NCBI RefSeq assembly: GCF_000711225.1
Contig: NZ_JOMG01000002.1
Location: forward strand, 384,501-448,500
Direction: 5' to 3'
Length of the DNA stretch: 64,000 nt
Source of the DNA: Pelobacter seleniigenes DSM 18267
GTDB taxonomy: Bacteria > Desulfobacterota > Desulfuromonadia > Desulfuromonadales > Geopsychrobacteraceae
In this document: positions 1 to 7,747 of the stretch, one piece after another
Layout: every line of letters begins with the position of its first letter
Position numbering within the stretch: the first letter of the stretch is position 1
The notes under the pieces: model-generated
The model's input: only the letters and a program-made list of their open reading frames with translations
What the model was told of the DNA's origin: nothing
Databases searched by the model: none
Program-made: the position numbers and the translations under genes

Positions 1-906
1 GACGCTGTTCAGATTATCGAAGTGGCACCCCGCGACGGTTTTCAGGCGGTCAAGCAAATCATTCCGACGGAAACCAAGATCAAAACCATCACGGATCTTT
101 ACGCCACCGGCTTTAAGCGCATGGAAATCGGTGCTTTTGTCAGCCCCAAGGCCATTCCGCAGATGGCTGACATCCGCGATATCATCCCGGCAATTCCGCC
201 GGAGACCTTAGCCGGGGCAGCGGTTCTGATACCCAACACCAAAGGTGCGGAGTTGGCTTTGCAGGCCGGGATAACCAATCTGGTCTACGTTATCTCGGTT
301 TCCGAAAGCCATAATCAGCACAATGTGCGCCGCAGCACCGATGAATCCTTTGCGGATTTTGCCAACCTGCTGACCAGTATTGATCGCACCAAGGTCCGGC
401 TGCGGCTCGACCTTGCCACCAGTTTCGATTGCCCCTTTGAAGGGAGAACCGAGCAGTACAAAGTTATCGCCGCAGCCAAAAGAGCCAAGAAGCTCGCTGC
501 TGATATCGAAATAGGTATTTGCGATACAACGGGCAGGGCCACCCCCGATCACGTTTTTCAACTCTTTTCAGCATTGCGTGAGCAGGTCGACCAGGACCCG
601 GCCAGTTGGGCTTTTCACGGCCACGACACCTTCGGGATGGGGGTGGCAAATGCCGTCCACGCCTACTATGCCGGGATCAGAACCATTGAAACCGCGGCCG
701 CCGGACTCGGCGGGTGCCCTTTTGCTCCAGGTGCCAAGGGGAATACCGCAACCGAAGATCTTGTTTATACTTTTCACAAGATGGGCATCGCTACCGGAAT
801 TGACCTTGCTGCTCTGCTTGCCACCAGCGACGAGATTTACGCCATCGATCCCCCTTCCGCAGGCGGAAGAATCAGAACGCTTCCCAGAGAGCATGTTTTC
901 GCCTGA
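1..906 (+). CDS. mvaB: Hydroxymethylglutaryl-CoA lyase, 5' end missing
   Basis: Probably cleaves (S)-3-hydroxy-3-methylglutaryl-CoA to acetyl-CoA and acetoacetate, the last step of leucine and ketone-body breakdown. The frame is open from base 1 (DAVQIIEVAPRDGFQ...), so the true start lies outside the window; the GTG at 22 is internal. The family's N-terminal motif EVxPRDGxQ is seen at once, followed by a metal-site stretch FHGHDTFGMG around residue 205 and the signature GLGGCPFAPGAKGN, which carries the catalytic cysteine. The TIM-barrel length fits a protein missing only a few residues. A hairpin follows the stop, so it probably ends its own transcript. Related DRE-TIM aldolases (citramalate or isopropylmalate synthases) lack the GLGGCPxA motif, so this assignment is firm at family level. 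Confidence 0.88.
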   Translation, partial: DAVQIIEVAPRDGFQAVKQIIPTETKIKTITDLYATGFKRMEIGAFVSPKAIPQMADIRDIIPAIPPETLAGAAVLIPNTKGAELALQAGITNLVYVISVSESHNQHNVRRSTDESFADFANLLTSIDRTKVRLRLDLATSFDCPFEGRTEQYKVIAAAKRAKKLAADIEIGICDTTGRATPDHVFQLFSALREQVDQDPASWAFHGHDTFGMGVANAVHAYYAGIRTIETAAAGLGGCPFAPGAKGNTATEDLVYTFHKMGIATGIDLAALLATSDEIYAIDPPSAGGRIRTLPREHVFA

Positions 907-920
907 CCGCAACGCCAGCC

Positions 921-964
921 CGCCTGCCGCCGAGAAGTTCAATCAGCGGCAGGCGATTTCTTCT
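921..964 (+). terminator. Hairpin terminator after the HMG-CoA lyase gene
   Basis: A 10-bp stem, CGCCTGCCGC (921-930) with GCGGCAGGCG (946-955), is followed by the T-rich tract atttcttctg. It lies 15 bases past the stop codon. The T-run is interrupted, so efficiency is uncertain. Confidence 0.5.
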
Positions 965-1170
965 GCGCTGAATCGAGCATCAGAGCGGGCCGAAGAAACC
1001 GAACGCAACCAGCACCTGCAGAACCAAGACAGAGGCATGCCATCAACTGCCTTGAACAGGGGCGGTCACAGCTTCCTTCGCAGCAAATATTATTTTTCAA
1101 TCGGCTGTAAAAATGCGCTAACATGACTTTGAAACTTCGTCATTTTATGCTTTCCAAATGTGAGGTTCCC

Positions 1171-3849
1171 ATGCCAGAAATCCCCCCCCACCACCTCGAT
1201 GAGGATGAGCTGCAGGATTGGCTTGATGCCTTCGACGCTCTGCATCGGGAAAAAGGTGACGCCGCCATCCACGACATCATGCGCACCTTGCAGGGGCACG
1301 CTCTCAACAAAGGGGTCCAGCTGAACGAAGCCACCCTGAACACCTCGTACGTCAACAGCATCCACTGGAGCCGCCAGCCTCCCTACCCCGGCGACCTTGA
1401 AATCGAAAAAAAGATCGAGAATATCAACCGCTGGAATGCCATGGCCATGGTGCTGCAGGCCAACGATTCCGGCGCCGGGGTCGGTGGGCATATTGCCACC
1501 TACGCCTCGGCCGCGACACAGATGGAAGTCGGTTTCAATCACTTTTTTCGCGCTCCCGCTGAAAACTACGGTGGCGATCTGGTGATTGTCCAGCCCCATG
1601 CCGCTCCCGGCGTTTATGCCCGGGCGTTTCTGGAAGGGACGCTGTCGGAGCAGCAACTCAAAAATTTCCGCCGCGAGTTACAACCGGAAGGTGGTCTGTC
1701 TTCCTATCCGCATCCGCGCAATATGCCTGAGTTCTGGCAGGCACCGTGCAGTTCCATGGGGCTTGGTACGCCGACCGCCATTTATCAGGCGCGCTTTATG
1801 AAATACCTGGAAAACCGTGGTCTCAAACCAGCCAATGGCGGACGGGTCTGGTGTTTTGTCGGAGATGGTGAAACCGATGAGCCCGAGGTCAGGGGAACCA
1901 TTAACATGGCAGCCCGGGAAGGCCTCGACAACCTGGTCCTGATCGTCAACTGCAACCTGCAGCGGCTCGACGGCCCGGTGCGGGGCAACGGCAAGATCAT
2001 CCAGGAACTGGAACGCAGCTTCCGCGGCGCCGACTGGAATGTCATCAAGGTGATCTGGGGCGGGGGATGGGACACCCTGCTGGACCAGGATGTCACCGGC
2101 GCATTGCATCGGCGCATGGAAGAGGCTCTTGACGGCGATTACCAGATGTACAGCGTCTCAAGCGGGGACCTGCAACGCGAACATTGGGTCGAAAACAATC
2201 CGGTGTTGCGGCAAATGATGTCATCACTGACCGATGATGAACTGCGGGCCATCAAGCGTGGCGGCCAGGATCCCAAAAAGATTTTCGCTGCCTATGAGCT
2301 GGCCTGCCGGAGTGAACAGAAGCCCACGGTCATCCTGATTAAAACCGTCAAGGGCGACGGTCTTGGCGAAGCGGCTCAGGGACGCAATACCAGTCATCAG
2401 AAAAAACAATTCAGCTCCGCCGAACGGCGTGATTGCGGCATGCGCTGGGGGATCCCCTTAAGCATGGAACAGATGGATCGGGCCGAGTTTTATCGACCGG
2501 ACGACAACAGTCCGGAAATGCGCTATCTACAAAGCAAACGTGCCGCCCTCGGCGGGAATCTGCCGCGCCGGCGGGTCAACTATCCGCCGTTTACCACGCC
2601 GGACCTGGACATCTTCAAAGAATTCCTGGCTGGCAGTGGCCAGCGTGAAGTCAGTTCAACGATGGCTTTTGTCCGCATGTTGTCCCGGCTCCTCAAAGAA
2701 AAAACCATAGGCCGTTACATCGTCCCCATTGTTCCCGACGAAGCCAGAACCTTCGGCATGGATGCGCTGTTTCGCGAGGTTGGTATCTATTCCTCGGTCG
2801 GACAACGCTACCAGCCGGTCGATGCCGGCAGTCTGGTCCCCTATCGCGAAGCCAGGGATGGCCAGATCTTTCAAGAGGGCATCTGCGAAACCGGAGCCAT
2901 GGCCTCTTTCCTGGCGGCCGGGACCGCATATGCGGTTCATGGCATTCCGACGATTCCTTTTTACGTGTTTTATTCCATGTTCGGCTTTCAGCGGGTCGGG
3001 GATATGATCTGGGCCTGCGGCGATATGCTCTGCCGTGGCTTCCTCTGTGGAGGCACCGCCGGCAGGACAACCTTAAATGGGGAAGGATTGCAGCATCAGG
3101 ACGGACAGAGTCATATCCTGGCCAGTACCATGACCAACCTGAAATGCTATGATCCGGCCTTTGCCTATGAACTGGCCATCATCATCCGCGACGGCATCGA
3201 GCGAATGTATGAACGGCAGGAAAACATCTTCTATTATCTGACCCTGTATAACGAGACCTATCCCATGCCGGCACGACCTGCGCAGGAGCAGCTGGAAGAA
3301 GGCGTTATCCGGGGAATCTACTGTTTCCAGCCGGCCAGTCCCGACACACCCCGGCAACGCAGCATCCATCTACTCGCCGCCGGGGTGATGATGAAACAGG
3401 CCTTACAGGCGGCGACCCTGCTGGAGGAACTCGGTTATCAGGCCGCTATCTGGAGCGTCACCAGCTTTACCGAGCTTTATCGGGATGCCGTCGCCTGCGA
3501 AAGAGCCAATCGCTTCCATCCTGAAGCCCCCTTGCGCCAACCCTACCTTGAGCAGCTGTTTCAGGATAAAAATGCTGTTTTCGTTGCGGTCAGCGACTAT
3601 CTCAAGGCCTTGCCCAACAGCATCAGACCTTGGCTGCCCGGCCCCCTGACCAGCCTCGGCACCGATGGCTACGGGCTCAGCGAAACCCGCGCGGCGCTGC
3701 GCGATTTTTTTGAAGTCAGCGCGGAGCATATCGCTTACGCAGCCCTGGAGGCTCTCCACCGCCAGGGTGATATCAGCAGGGATAAACTGCTCCAGTTCCG
3801 TCAAGCCCTCAATATCGAAGCGGATCGTCCCGATCCTGCGGCCCGTTGA
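1171..3849 (+). CDS. aceE: Pyruvate dehydrogenase E1 component, homodimeric type
   Basis: Thiamine-diphosphate enzyme that decarboxylates pyruvate and passes the acetyl group to a lipoyl arm of E2. I chose ATG 1171 (892 residues, close to the roughly 887 of E. coli AceE) because GAGG stands at the right distance; the upstream ATGs at 1123 and 1147 have no ribosome site. The N-terminal half carries the TPP/Mg motif GDGETDEPE...NCNLQRLDGPVRGNG, nearly identical to enterobacterial AceE, and the stretch GLGTPTAIYQARFMKYLENR is also typical. The start of the E2 gene lies 11 bases after the stop, so the two are co-transcribed. No E3 (lpd) gene is present here. A GntR/FCD regulator gene faces the pair and may control it, as PdhR does in enterics; that link is inferred. 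Confidence 0.95.
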   Translation: MPEIPPHHLDEDELQDWLDAFDALHREKGDAAIHDIMRTLQGHALNKGVQLNEATLNTSYVNSIHWSRQPPYPGDLEIEKKIENINRWNAMAMVLQANDSGAGVGGHIATYASAATQMEVGFNHFFRAPAENYGGDLVIVQPHAAPGVYARAFLEGTLSEQQLKNFRRELQPEGGLSSYPHPRNMPEFWQAPCSSMGLGTPTAIYQARFMKYLENRGLKPANGGRVWCFVGDGETDEPEVRGTINMAAREGLDNLVLIVNCNLQRLDGPVRGNGKIIQELERSFRGADWNVIKVIWGGGWDTLLDQDVTGALHRRMEEALDGDYQMYSVSSGDLQREHWVENNPVLRQMMSSLTDDELRAIKRGGQDPKKIFAAYELACRSEQKPTVILIKTVKGDGLGEAAQGRNTSHQKKQFSSAERRDCGMRWGIPLSMEQMDRAEFYRPDDNSPEMRYLQSKRAALGGNLPRRRVNYPPFTTPDLDIFKEFLAGSGQREVSSTMAFVRMLSRLLKEKTIGRYIVPIVPDEARTFGMDALFREVGIYSSVGQRYQPVDAGSLVPYREARDGQIFQEGICETGAMASFLAAGTAYAVHGIPTIPFYVFYSMFGFQRVGDMIWACGDMLCRGFLCGGTAGRTTLNGEGLQHQDGQSHILASTMTNLKCYDPAFAYELAIIIRDGIERMYERQENIFYYLTLYNETYPMPARPAQEQLEEGVIRGIYCFQPASPDTPRQRSIHLLAAGVMMKQALQAATLLEELGYQAAIWSVTSFTELYRDAVACERANRFHPEAPLRQPYLEQLFQDKNAVFVAVSDYLKALPNSIRPWLPGPLTSLGTDGYGLSETRAALRDFFEVSAEHIAYAALEALHRQGDISRDKLLQFRQALNIEADRPDPAAR

Positions 3850-3860
3850 AGGAGGTCTCC

Positions 3861-4787
3861 GTGTCAGCGTCTTCTCCCACACCTCCGCAACCGCAAGGAA
3901 CCCGCCGCGCTGGCGAGGTGTACGCCGGGCCTTCCGCATTCCGGCTGGCCAGGGAACTCGGCGTGGCCATCGAGCGGGTCCCGGCCTCAGCCCCTTCCGG
4001 ACGGGTTTCCTGCAGTGATATCAAACTTTTTGTCAAACAGGGCCGCCAGCTCACAACCACCTTTCAAGCCCCGCCGCCAAGCCGCCTGGAAGGAATGGGA
4101 AGCGTGGTCCGCCGGGAACCGCTCAGCGGCATTGCCGCGACCACGGCCGCCAATATGGCGCGCATCTGGGAACGGATTCCCCATGCTTGGTTGCAAGTGA
4201 AGGTCGACATCAGCGATCTGGAAAAGCTGCGGAAAAGCTGGAATGACAGTGCTCAAGAAAAACTCAGCCTGAGCGCGTTCCTGATCGGCGCCTTGGCGGA
4301 AACCCTGAAAAAATTCCCCAAGTTCAACGCCTGTTACGATGAAGCCGCGGGCGAGCTGATCTATCAGGGCGAGATCAACATTGGTCTGGCCGTCGATACC
4401 CCGCGCGGGTTGCTGGTCCCGGTGATCCGCCGGGCCGACCGCCTCTCCATCGGCAAAATTGCCGCACAGATCAACGAATTTGCCCATGCCGGCAAAAGCA
4501 ACCGGCTGCGCCCGGAACACTTGCGCGGCGGGGGAATGACCTTGAGCAGCCTGGGCAGCATGAACATCGACAGTCTGTTTCCACTGGTCAACTGGCCGGA
4601 AGTGGCGATTCTCGGCGCCGGGGCCGCACGGATCGAACCGGTTTGGGATGGCCAGGAGTTCGCCCCCCGCAGCACTCTCAACCTGGTGCTGGGGTTCGAT
4701 CACCGGGTCATTAACGGCGCCGACGGGGCTCGCTTCCTGAATCAGCTGCAACAGGTCCTGGTCAATCCCATCCTGTTGATCCGCTAG
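3861..4787 (+). CDS. Short pyruvate dehydrogenase E2 acetyltransferase lacking a lipoyl domain
   Basis: E2-type acyltransferase of 308 residues. GTG 3861 with GGAGG five bases upstream is the clear start. Residues about 1-20 are a Pro/Ala-rich linker. About 20-60 form a peripheral subunit-binding domain (AGPSAFRLARELGV...SGRVSCSDIKLFV). The rest is the catalytic core with MTLSSLGSM and the active-site motif FDHRVINGADGARFL. The catalytic His is present; the Asp of the common HxxxDG motif is Asn, as I recall for some E2p enzymes such as that of Azotobacter. No lipoyl domain (DK[AV] motif) is encoded, although E2 normally has one to three. The complex must therefore take its lipoyl arm from another protein, or this is a structural paralogue. 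It forms an operon with aceE. Confidence 0.88.
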   Translation: MSASSPTPPQPQGTRRAGEVYAGPSAFRLARELGVAIERVPASAPSGRVSCSDIKLFVKQGRQLTTTFQAPPPSRLEGMGSVVRREPLSGIAATTAANMARIWERIPHAWLQVKVDISDLEKLRKSWNDSAQEKLSLSAFLIGALAETLKKFPKFNACYDEAAGELIYQGEINIGLAVDTPRGLLVPVIRRADRLSIGKIAAQINEFAHAGKSNRLRPEHLRGGGMTLSSLGSMNIDSLFPLVNWPEVAILGAGAARIEPVWDGQEFAPRSTLNLVLGFDHRVINGADGARFLNQLQQVLVNPILLIR

Positions 4788-4844
4788 CCGACTTGACGAT
4801 GACAGCCTGTGGTTGGTTAAAGAGAAAGACGCAGGAGGGACGAA

Positions 4845-5573
4845 TTACTGGTTCTGCTGGGAGAGTTTTTCAAACTCTTTAAAATCCCGGCCCGCATAGG
4901 AAATCATTTCCTGCATCTCGATCATAGCCTGCTCGCTGTTGCGGTCGGCAATCGCTCTGAACAACTTGCCATGAACCGCAAGGGATTTTTTGGCGGCATC
5001 GAACTCCATGTAGCGTCTAAACACCGAACCGAGAATGCTTTCGATGACCGGCCGGAGCGAACTGACCACCAATTCGTTGCCGCAGGCTTCCAGGATGGAC
5101 AAGTGAAAACGGATATCCGCCTCAATCTGTTCATCCAGATTGGTGGCTTTTTCCATGTCCTTGAATGCGGCTTCCACCGCTTTGATCTCTTCATCGGAAG
5201 CCCGCTCCGCCGCAAAACTCGCCGCCATCGGTTCGATCATGCTGCGCAGTTCAACCAAATCCTTGATCAAACCCATTTCCAGCTCCGACTCAATGCGCCA
5301 TTTCAGCAAAACCGAATCGGTCAGAACCCATCGGGAAGGATCGCAAATCCGGGTGCCGATTCTGGGCCGCACCTCGACCAGTCCCTTGGCATCCATAAAG
5401 CGGATGGCCTCGCGAATCACCGTACGGCTGACATCGAATTGCCGACATAGTTCGTCTTCGTTGGGGAGCAGCGAAAGAGGTTCCAGCTCGCGGCGAAGAA
5501 TTTGCAAACTGAGGGAACGCGCCACTTGCTCATGGAGGCGGGTTCGGGTAACCGGGCTTGAGCTGTTCGCCAT
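4845..5573 (-). CDS. GntR-family regulator with FCD domain
   Basis: Transcription factor of the FadR/PdhR/DgoR branch, 242 residues. The N-terminal winged helix spans about 10-80 (LPNEDELCRQFDVSRTVIREAI). The C-terminal all-helical FCD sensor domain spans about 95-225, with the metal/ligand residues D-x3-H (ADIRFHLSIL) and later His (SLAVHGKLF). The start at 5573 has AGGAGT seven bases upstream. The gene converges on aceE-E2, so regulation of pyruvate dehydrogenase by pyruvate or another small acid is plausible. FCD ligands cannot be read from sequence, and the target could instead be an unlinked sugar-acid operon. Confidence 0.85.
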   Translation of the reverse strand: MANSSSPVTRTRLHEQVARSLSLQILRRELEPLSLLPNEDELCRQFDVSRTVIREAIRFMDAKGLVEVRPRIGTRICDPSRWVLTDSVLLKWRIESELEMGLIKDLVELRSMIEPMAASFAAERASDEEIKAVEAAFKDMEKATNLDEQIEADIRFHLSILEACGNELVVSSLRPVIESILGSVFRRYMEFDAAKKSLAVHGKLFRAIADRNSEQAMIEMQEMISYAGRDFKEFEKLSQQNQ

Positions 5574-5648
5574 AAGAGAGACTCCTGTCTTCTGGTTATA
5601 ACTGCTTCGCGAGGGGAGAAGGCGAGTCCTCCCTCACAGTATCGATTT

Positions 5649-5668
5649 AATCATTTCATAATATGATT
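5649..5668. promoter_or_regulatory. Possible operator dyad upstream of the GntR gene
   Basis: AATCAT (5649-5654) and ATGATT (5663-5668) form an inverted repeat about 76 bp before the regulator's start codon, in an AT-rich stretch. It could be an autoregulatory site. It does not match the usual FadR-type half site closely, so this is a weak call. Confidence 0.25.
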
Positions 5669-5862
5669 ATTTCTAATAAAAGATCAATAAAGACTTGCCC
5701 CGGTTACCGACGGCGAACACCACCGTTCCCCTGCCCTGCGCAAGGTTCTGCAAAAACCTTGATTCTTGCCGGTTTTTTCCACAATCCTTCCATATTTCGG
5801 TTCTATTCTGTCCTCAATCCGGGTAATACCACCACTCAATTCATACGATAGGAGATAACAGC

Positions 5863-6402
5863 ATGAAAAACAGCCTATTGCTCAGCACCCTCATATTTTT
5901 ACTGATCGCTGCCAATGTCAGCGCATTTCAGGGGCCGCCCCCGGCAATGTTTTCCGGCTGCGGCTGCCAGATCAACGGCATGACAACCGATCAACCGGCG
6001 CCGCCGCTACCGCAGGACGATTCTTTCATCAAGCTGAATCTGTCCACCGAGCAGCAGCAACAGATCCTCCAGATCAAGGCCGCAGCGGAAGAGAGCAGCC
6101 GGCAATTGATTGCAAACCTGGACCAGCAGCATAAAAAACTGCAGGCAATGGAACAAACCCGGTCATTCAATGAAGAGGACTTTCGGGTTGCCGCTGCCGC
6201 AGCGGCAAAAACCGAAACAGAGCTCCTGGTCCTGAAAGCCAAAACCCGCTTTCAGCTCCAGGCTGTGCTGACCAGCGAACAGCAGGCGACCCTGGTTTTG
6301 CTGCTTAATAGCCGACCGCAGCAACCGTTGCCCATGCCCGGTCAACCCGGCTGCCGGAACGTCAACTGGCCTGCCGGTCCAAGGCCCATGCCGGTTTTTT
6401 AA
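5863..6402 (+). CDS. Periplasmic Spy/CpxP-like protein
   Basis: Secreted helical protein of 179 residues with a clear signal peptide (MKNSLLLSTLIFLLIAANVSAFQ, cleavage near residue 22). Residues about 50-145 are predicted alpha-helical and Gln/Glu/Lys-rich, with two LTxEQ-type motifs (LSTEQQQQI and LTSEQQATL) as in the Spy/CpxP/ZraP family. Such proteins bind misfolded envelope proteins or metals. A Cys pair (CGCQ) follows the signal, and the C-terminus is Pro/Gly-rich with another Cys. AGGAG stands ahead of ATG 5863. It appears monocistronic and faces the cyclotransferase gene. Confidence 0.65.
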   Translation: MKNSLLLSTLIFLLIAANVSAFQGPPPAMFSGCGCQINGMTTDQPAPPLPQDDSFIKLNLSTEQQQQILQIKAAAEESSRQLIANLDQQHKKLQAMEQTRSFNEEDFRVAAAAAAKTETELLVLKAKTRFQLQAVLTSEQQATLVLLLNSRPQQPLPMPGQPGCRNVNWPAGPRPMPVF

Positions 6403-6479
6403 ATATTGTTGAATTGAACTCTACAACACCCGGCGGAAGGAGAAGAGGCCAAGCCGTGACGGAGCATTGTCCAGATCGC

Positions 6480-7007
6480 TCAGTCAGAGAGCGCTGCTCC
6501 CCCACCCACCGGACAGGAAAGATAAATACTCAACTCTTTGCGGGTTCGCTCCGGATCCGGGTCCGGCACCGCAGCCACTGCCTCAATCGAGGCAACATAG
6601 TCAGCTGGCAGACCGGCCTCCCGGGCACCGCAAAGAACGTGTTTTTTATACCAGTCGTAGGGGCTCAGTTCCGGCTGCTGTTCCGTGGCAACATAGAGAT
6701 AAGCCCGGATCTCATCCCCATCCGGAGTGTGAAGCGCCACACTCCGTTCAAGATAGTCAATCCCCAGCCCTTCGTAACGATCCAGAATCGGTTTATCCAG
6801 CGCAGAGATGCGATAGACCACCCCGAACACAGCATCGTCCTCCCGCCCGGTCTGGATGACGTCACACTTGCCGGAATGATCGCAGCCCGGCTTGGAAAAG
6901 GTCAGGCGAAACCCGTGCAGACGGGCGGTGGTGACAAATTCAGCAGCCGGGATGCGCGCCTTGATTCTTGGCACGGACATATTTGATCCATAAGCAAAAT
7001 AAAGCAT
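6480..7007 (-). CDS. Gamma-glutamylcyclotransferase-like protein
   Basis: GGCT/AIG2 superfamily protein, 175 residues. It begins with the diagnostic MLYFAYGSNMS, whose YGSN loop binds the gamma-glutamyl group. The likely general acid is the Glu in LDRYEGLGIDY, at about residue 80. The expected reaction is release of 5-oxoproline from a gamma-glutamyl amine or dipeptide. The extra C-terminal part (DWYKKHVLCGAREAGLPADYVASI) is shared with bacterial members of about this length. The exact substrate is unknown. The acetyltransferase gene upstream lies on the same strand 71 bases away. Confidence 0.82.
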   Translation of the reverse strand: MLYFAYGSNMSVPRIKARIPAAEFVTTARLHGFRLTFSKPGCDHSGKCDVIQTGREDDAVFGVVYRISALDKPILDRYEGLGIDYLERSVALHTPDGDEIRAYLYVATEQQPELSPYDWYKKHVLCGAREAGLPADYVASIEAVAAVPDPDPERTRKELSIYLSCPVGGGAALSD

Positions 7008-7078
7008 ACAAAGATCCTGTTCAGGTAAAAACTCTCCAAAAACCGCTGTTCACTGCGATTCCCCGCACCACCACCGGG

Positions 7079-7600
7079 TCAACCATCGACCGGATGTTCG
7101 GGGGTCGCCAGGAGCAACTGGTAAAAGGCGAGGTCACACCAGCGCTCAAACTTGAAACCGGCGTGACGGATGGTTCCGGCATGAAAAAAGCCGAGTTTTT
7201 CGTGCAGCGCAATGCTCCCCTGGTTGGTCACATCGACAGCCGCGATCATCACATGATACTGCTGCCGGACCGCCCGGGCAATCAACTCATCCATCAGCAT
7301 CCGGCCGATCCGTCGTCCACGATGGTCCTTGTGGACATAGACCGAATGCTCAACGGTGTATTTATAGGCCGCCCAGGGGCGGAAAGGACCATAGCTGGCG
7401 AAACCGAGCAGTTCTCCATGCTCATCGACAGCGCCGATCACCGGGAAATTCCCCGCCTGCTTATCCCTGAACCAGTTGTCCATAAATTCCATGGTCCGCG
7501 GTTGATAAGCATAAAGAGCGGTCGAATTGGCAATGGCTTCGTTAAAGATCGCCAGAATCGCCGCAGCCTCAGTCTGATATTGACAGTCGATCAGTTCCAT
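7079..7600 (-). CDS. GNAT N-acetyltransferase, phosphinothricin-acetyltransferase type
   Basis: Acetyl-CoA-dependent N-acetyltransferase of 173 residues. ATG 7600 has AGAAGG eight bases upstream; the longer frame would start with an unsupported TTG. The fold is complete: IFNEAIANSTALYAYQPRT is typical of the PAT/MnaT group, the acetyl-CoA loop is HRGRRIGRMLMDELI (Q/RxxGxG/A), and VDVTNQGSIALHEKLGFFHAG follows. Family members acetylate phosphinothricin, methionine sulfoximine or related amino acids, mostly as detoxification. The substrate here is unproved. Confidence 0.85.
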   Translation of the reverse strand: MELIDCQYQTEAAAILAIFNEAIANSTALYAYQPRTMEFMDNWFRDKQAGNFPVIGAVDEHGELLGFASYGPFRPWAAYKYTVEHSVYVHKDHRGRRIGRMLMDELIARAVRQQYHVMIAAVDVTNQGSIALHEKLGFFHAGTIRHAGFKFERWCDLAFYQLLLATPEHPVDG

Positions 7601-7747
7601 AAACAAATCCTTCTTCTATTGCCCAGTTGAAAGTCGAGTTGGCTGAGGATTATAGCCCAGCCTTGTCCAGAAATAAAAATTTAACTCTTGTTTCATTTCG
7701 TTAACTCTTGTAAATTTATAAAAACTCCTAATAAAAATAAATCAGCT

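Noticed and set aside
5663-5851. 62-codon frame upstream of the Spy-like gene
   Set aside because: It lies in an AT-rich promoter region, has no ribosome site and ends just before the real gene's own AGGAG.
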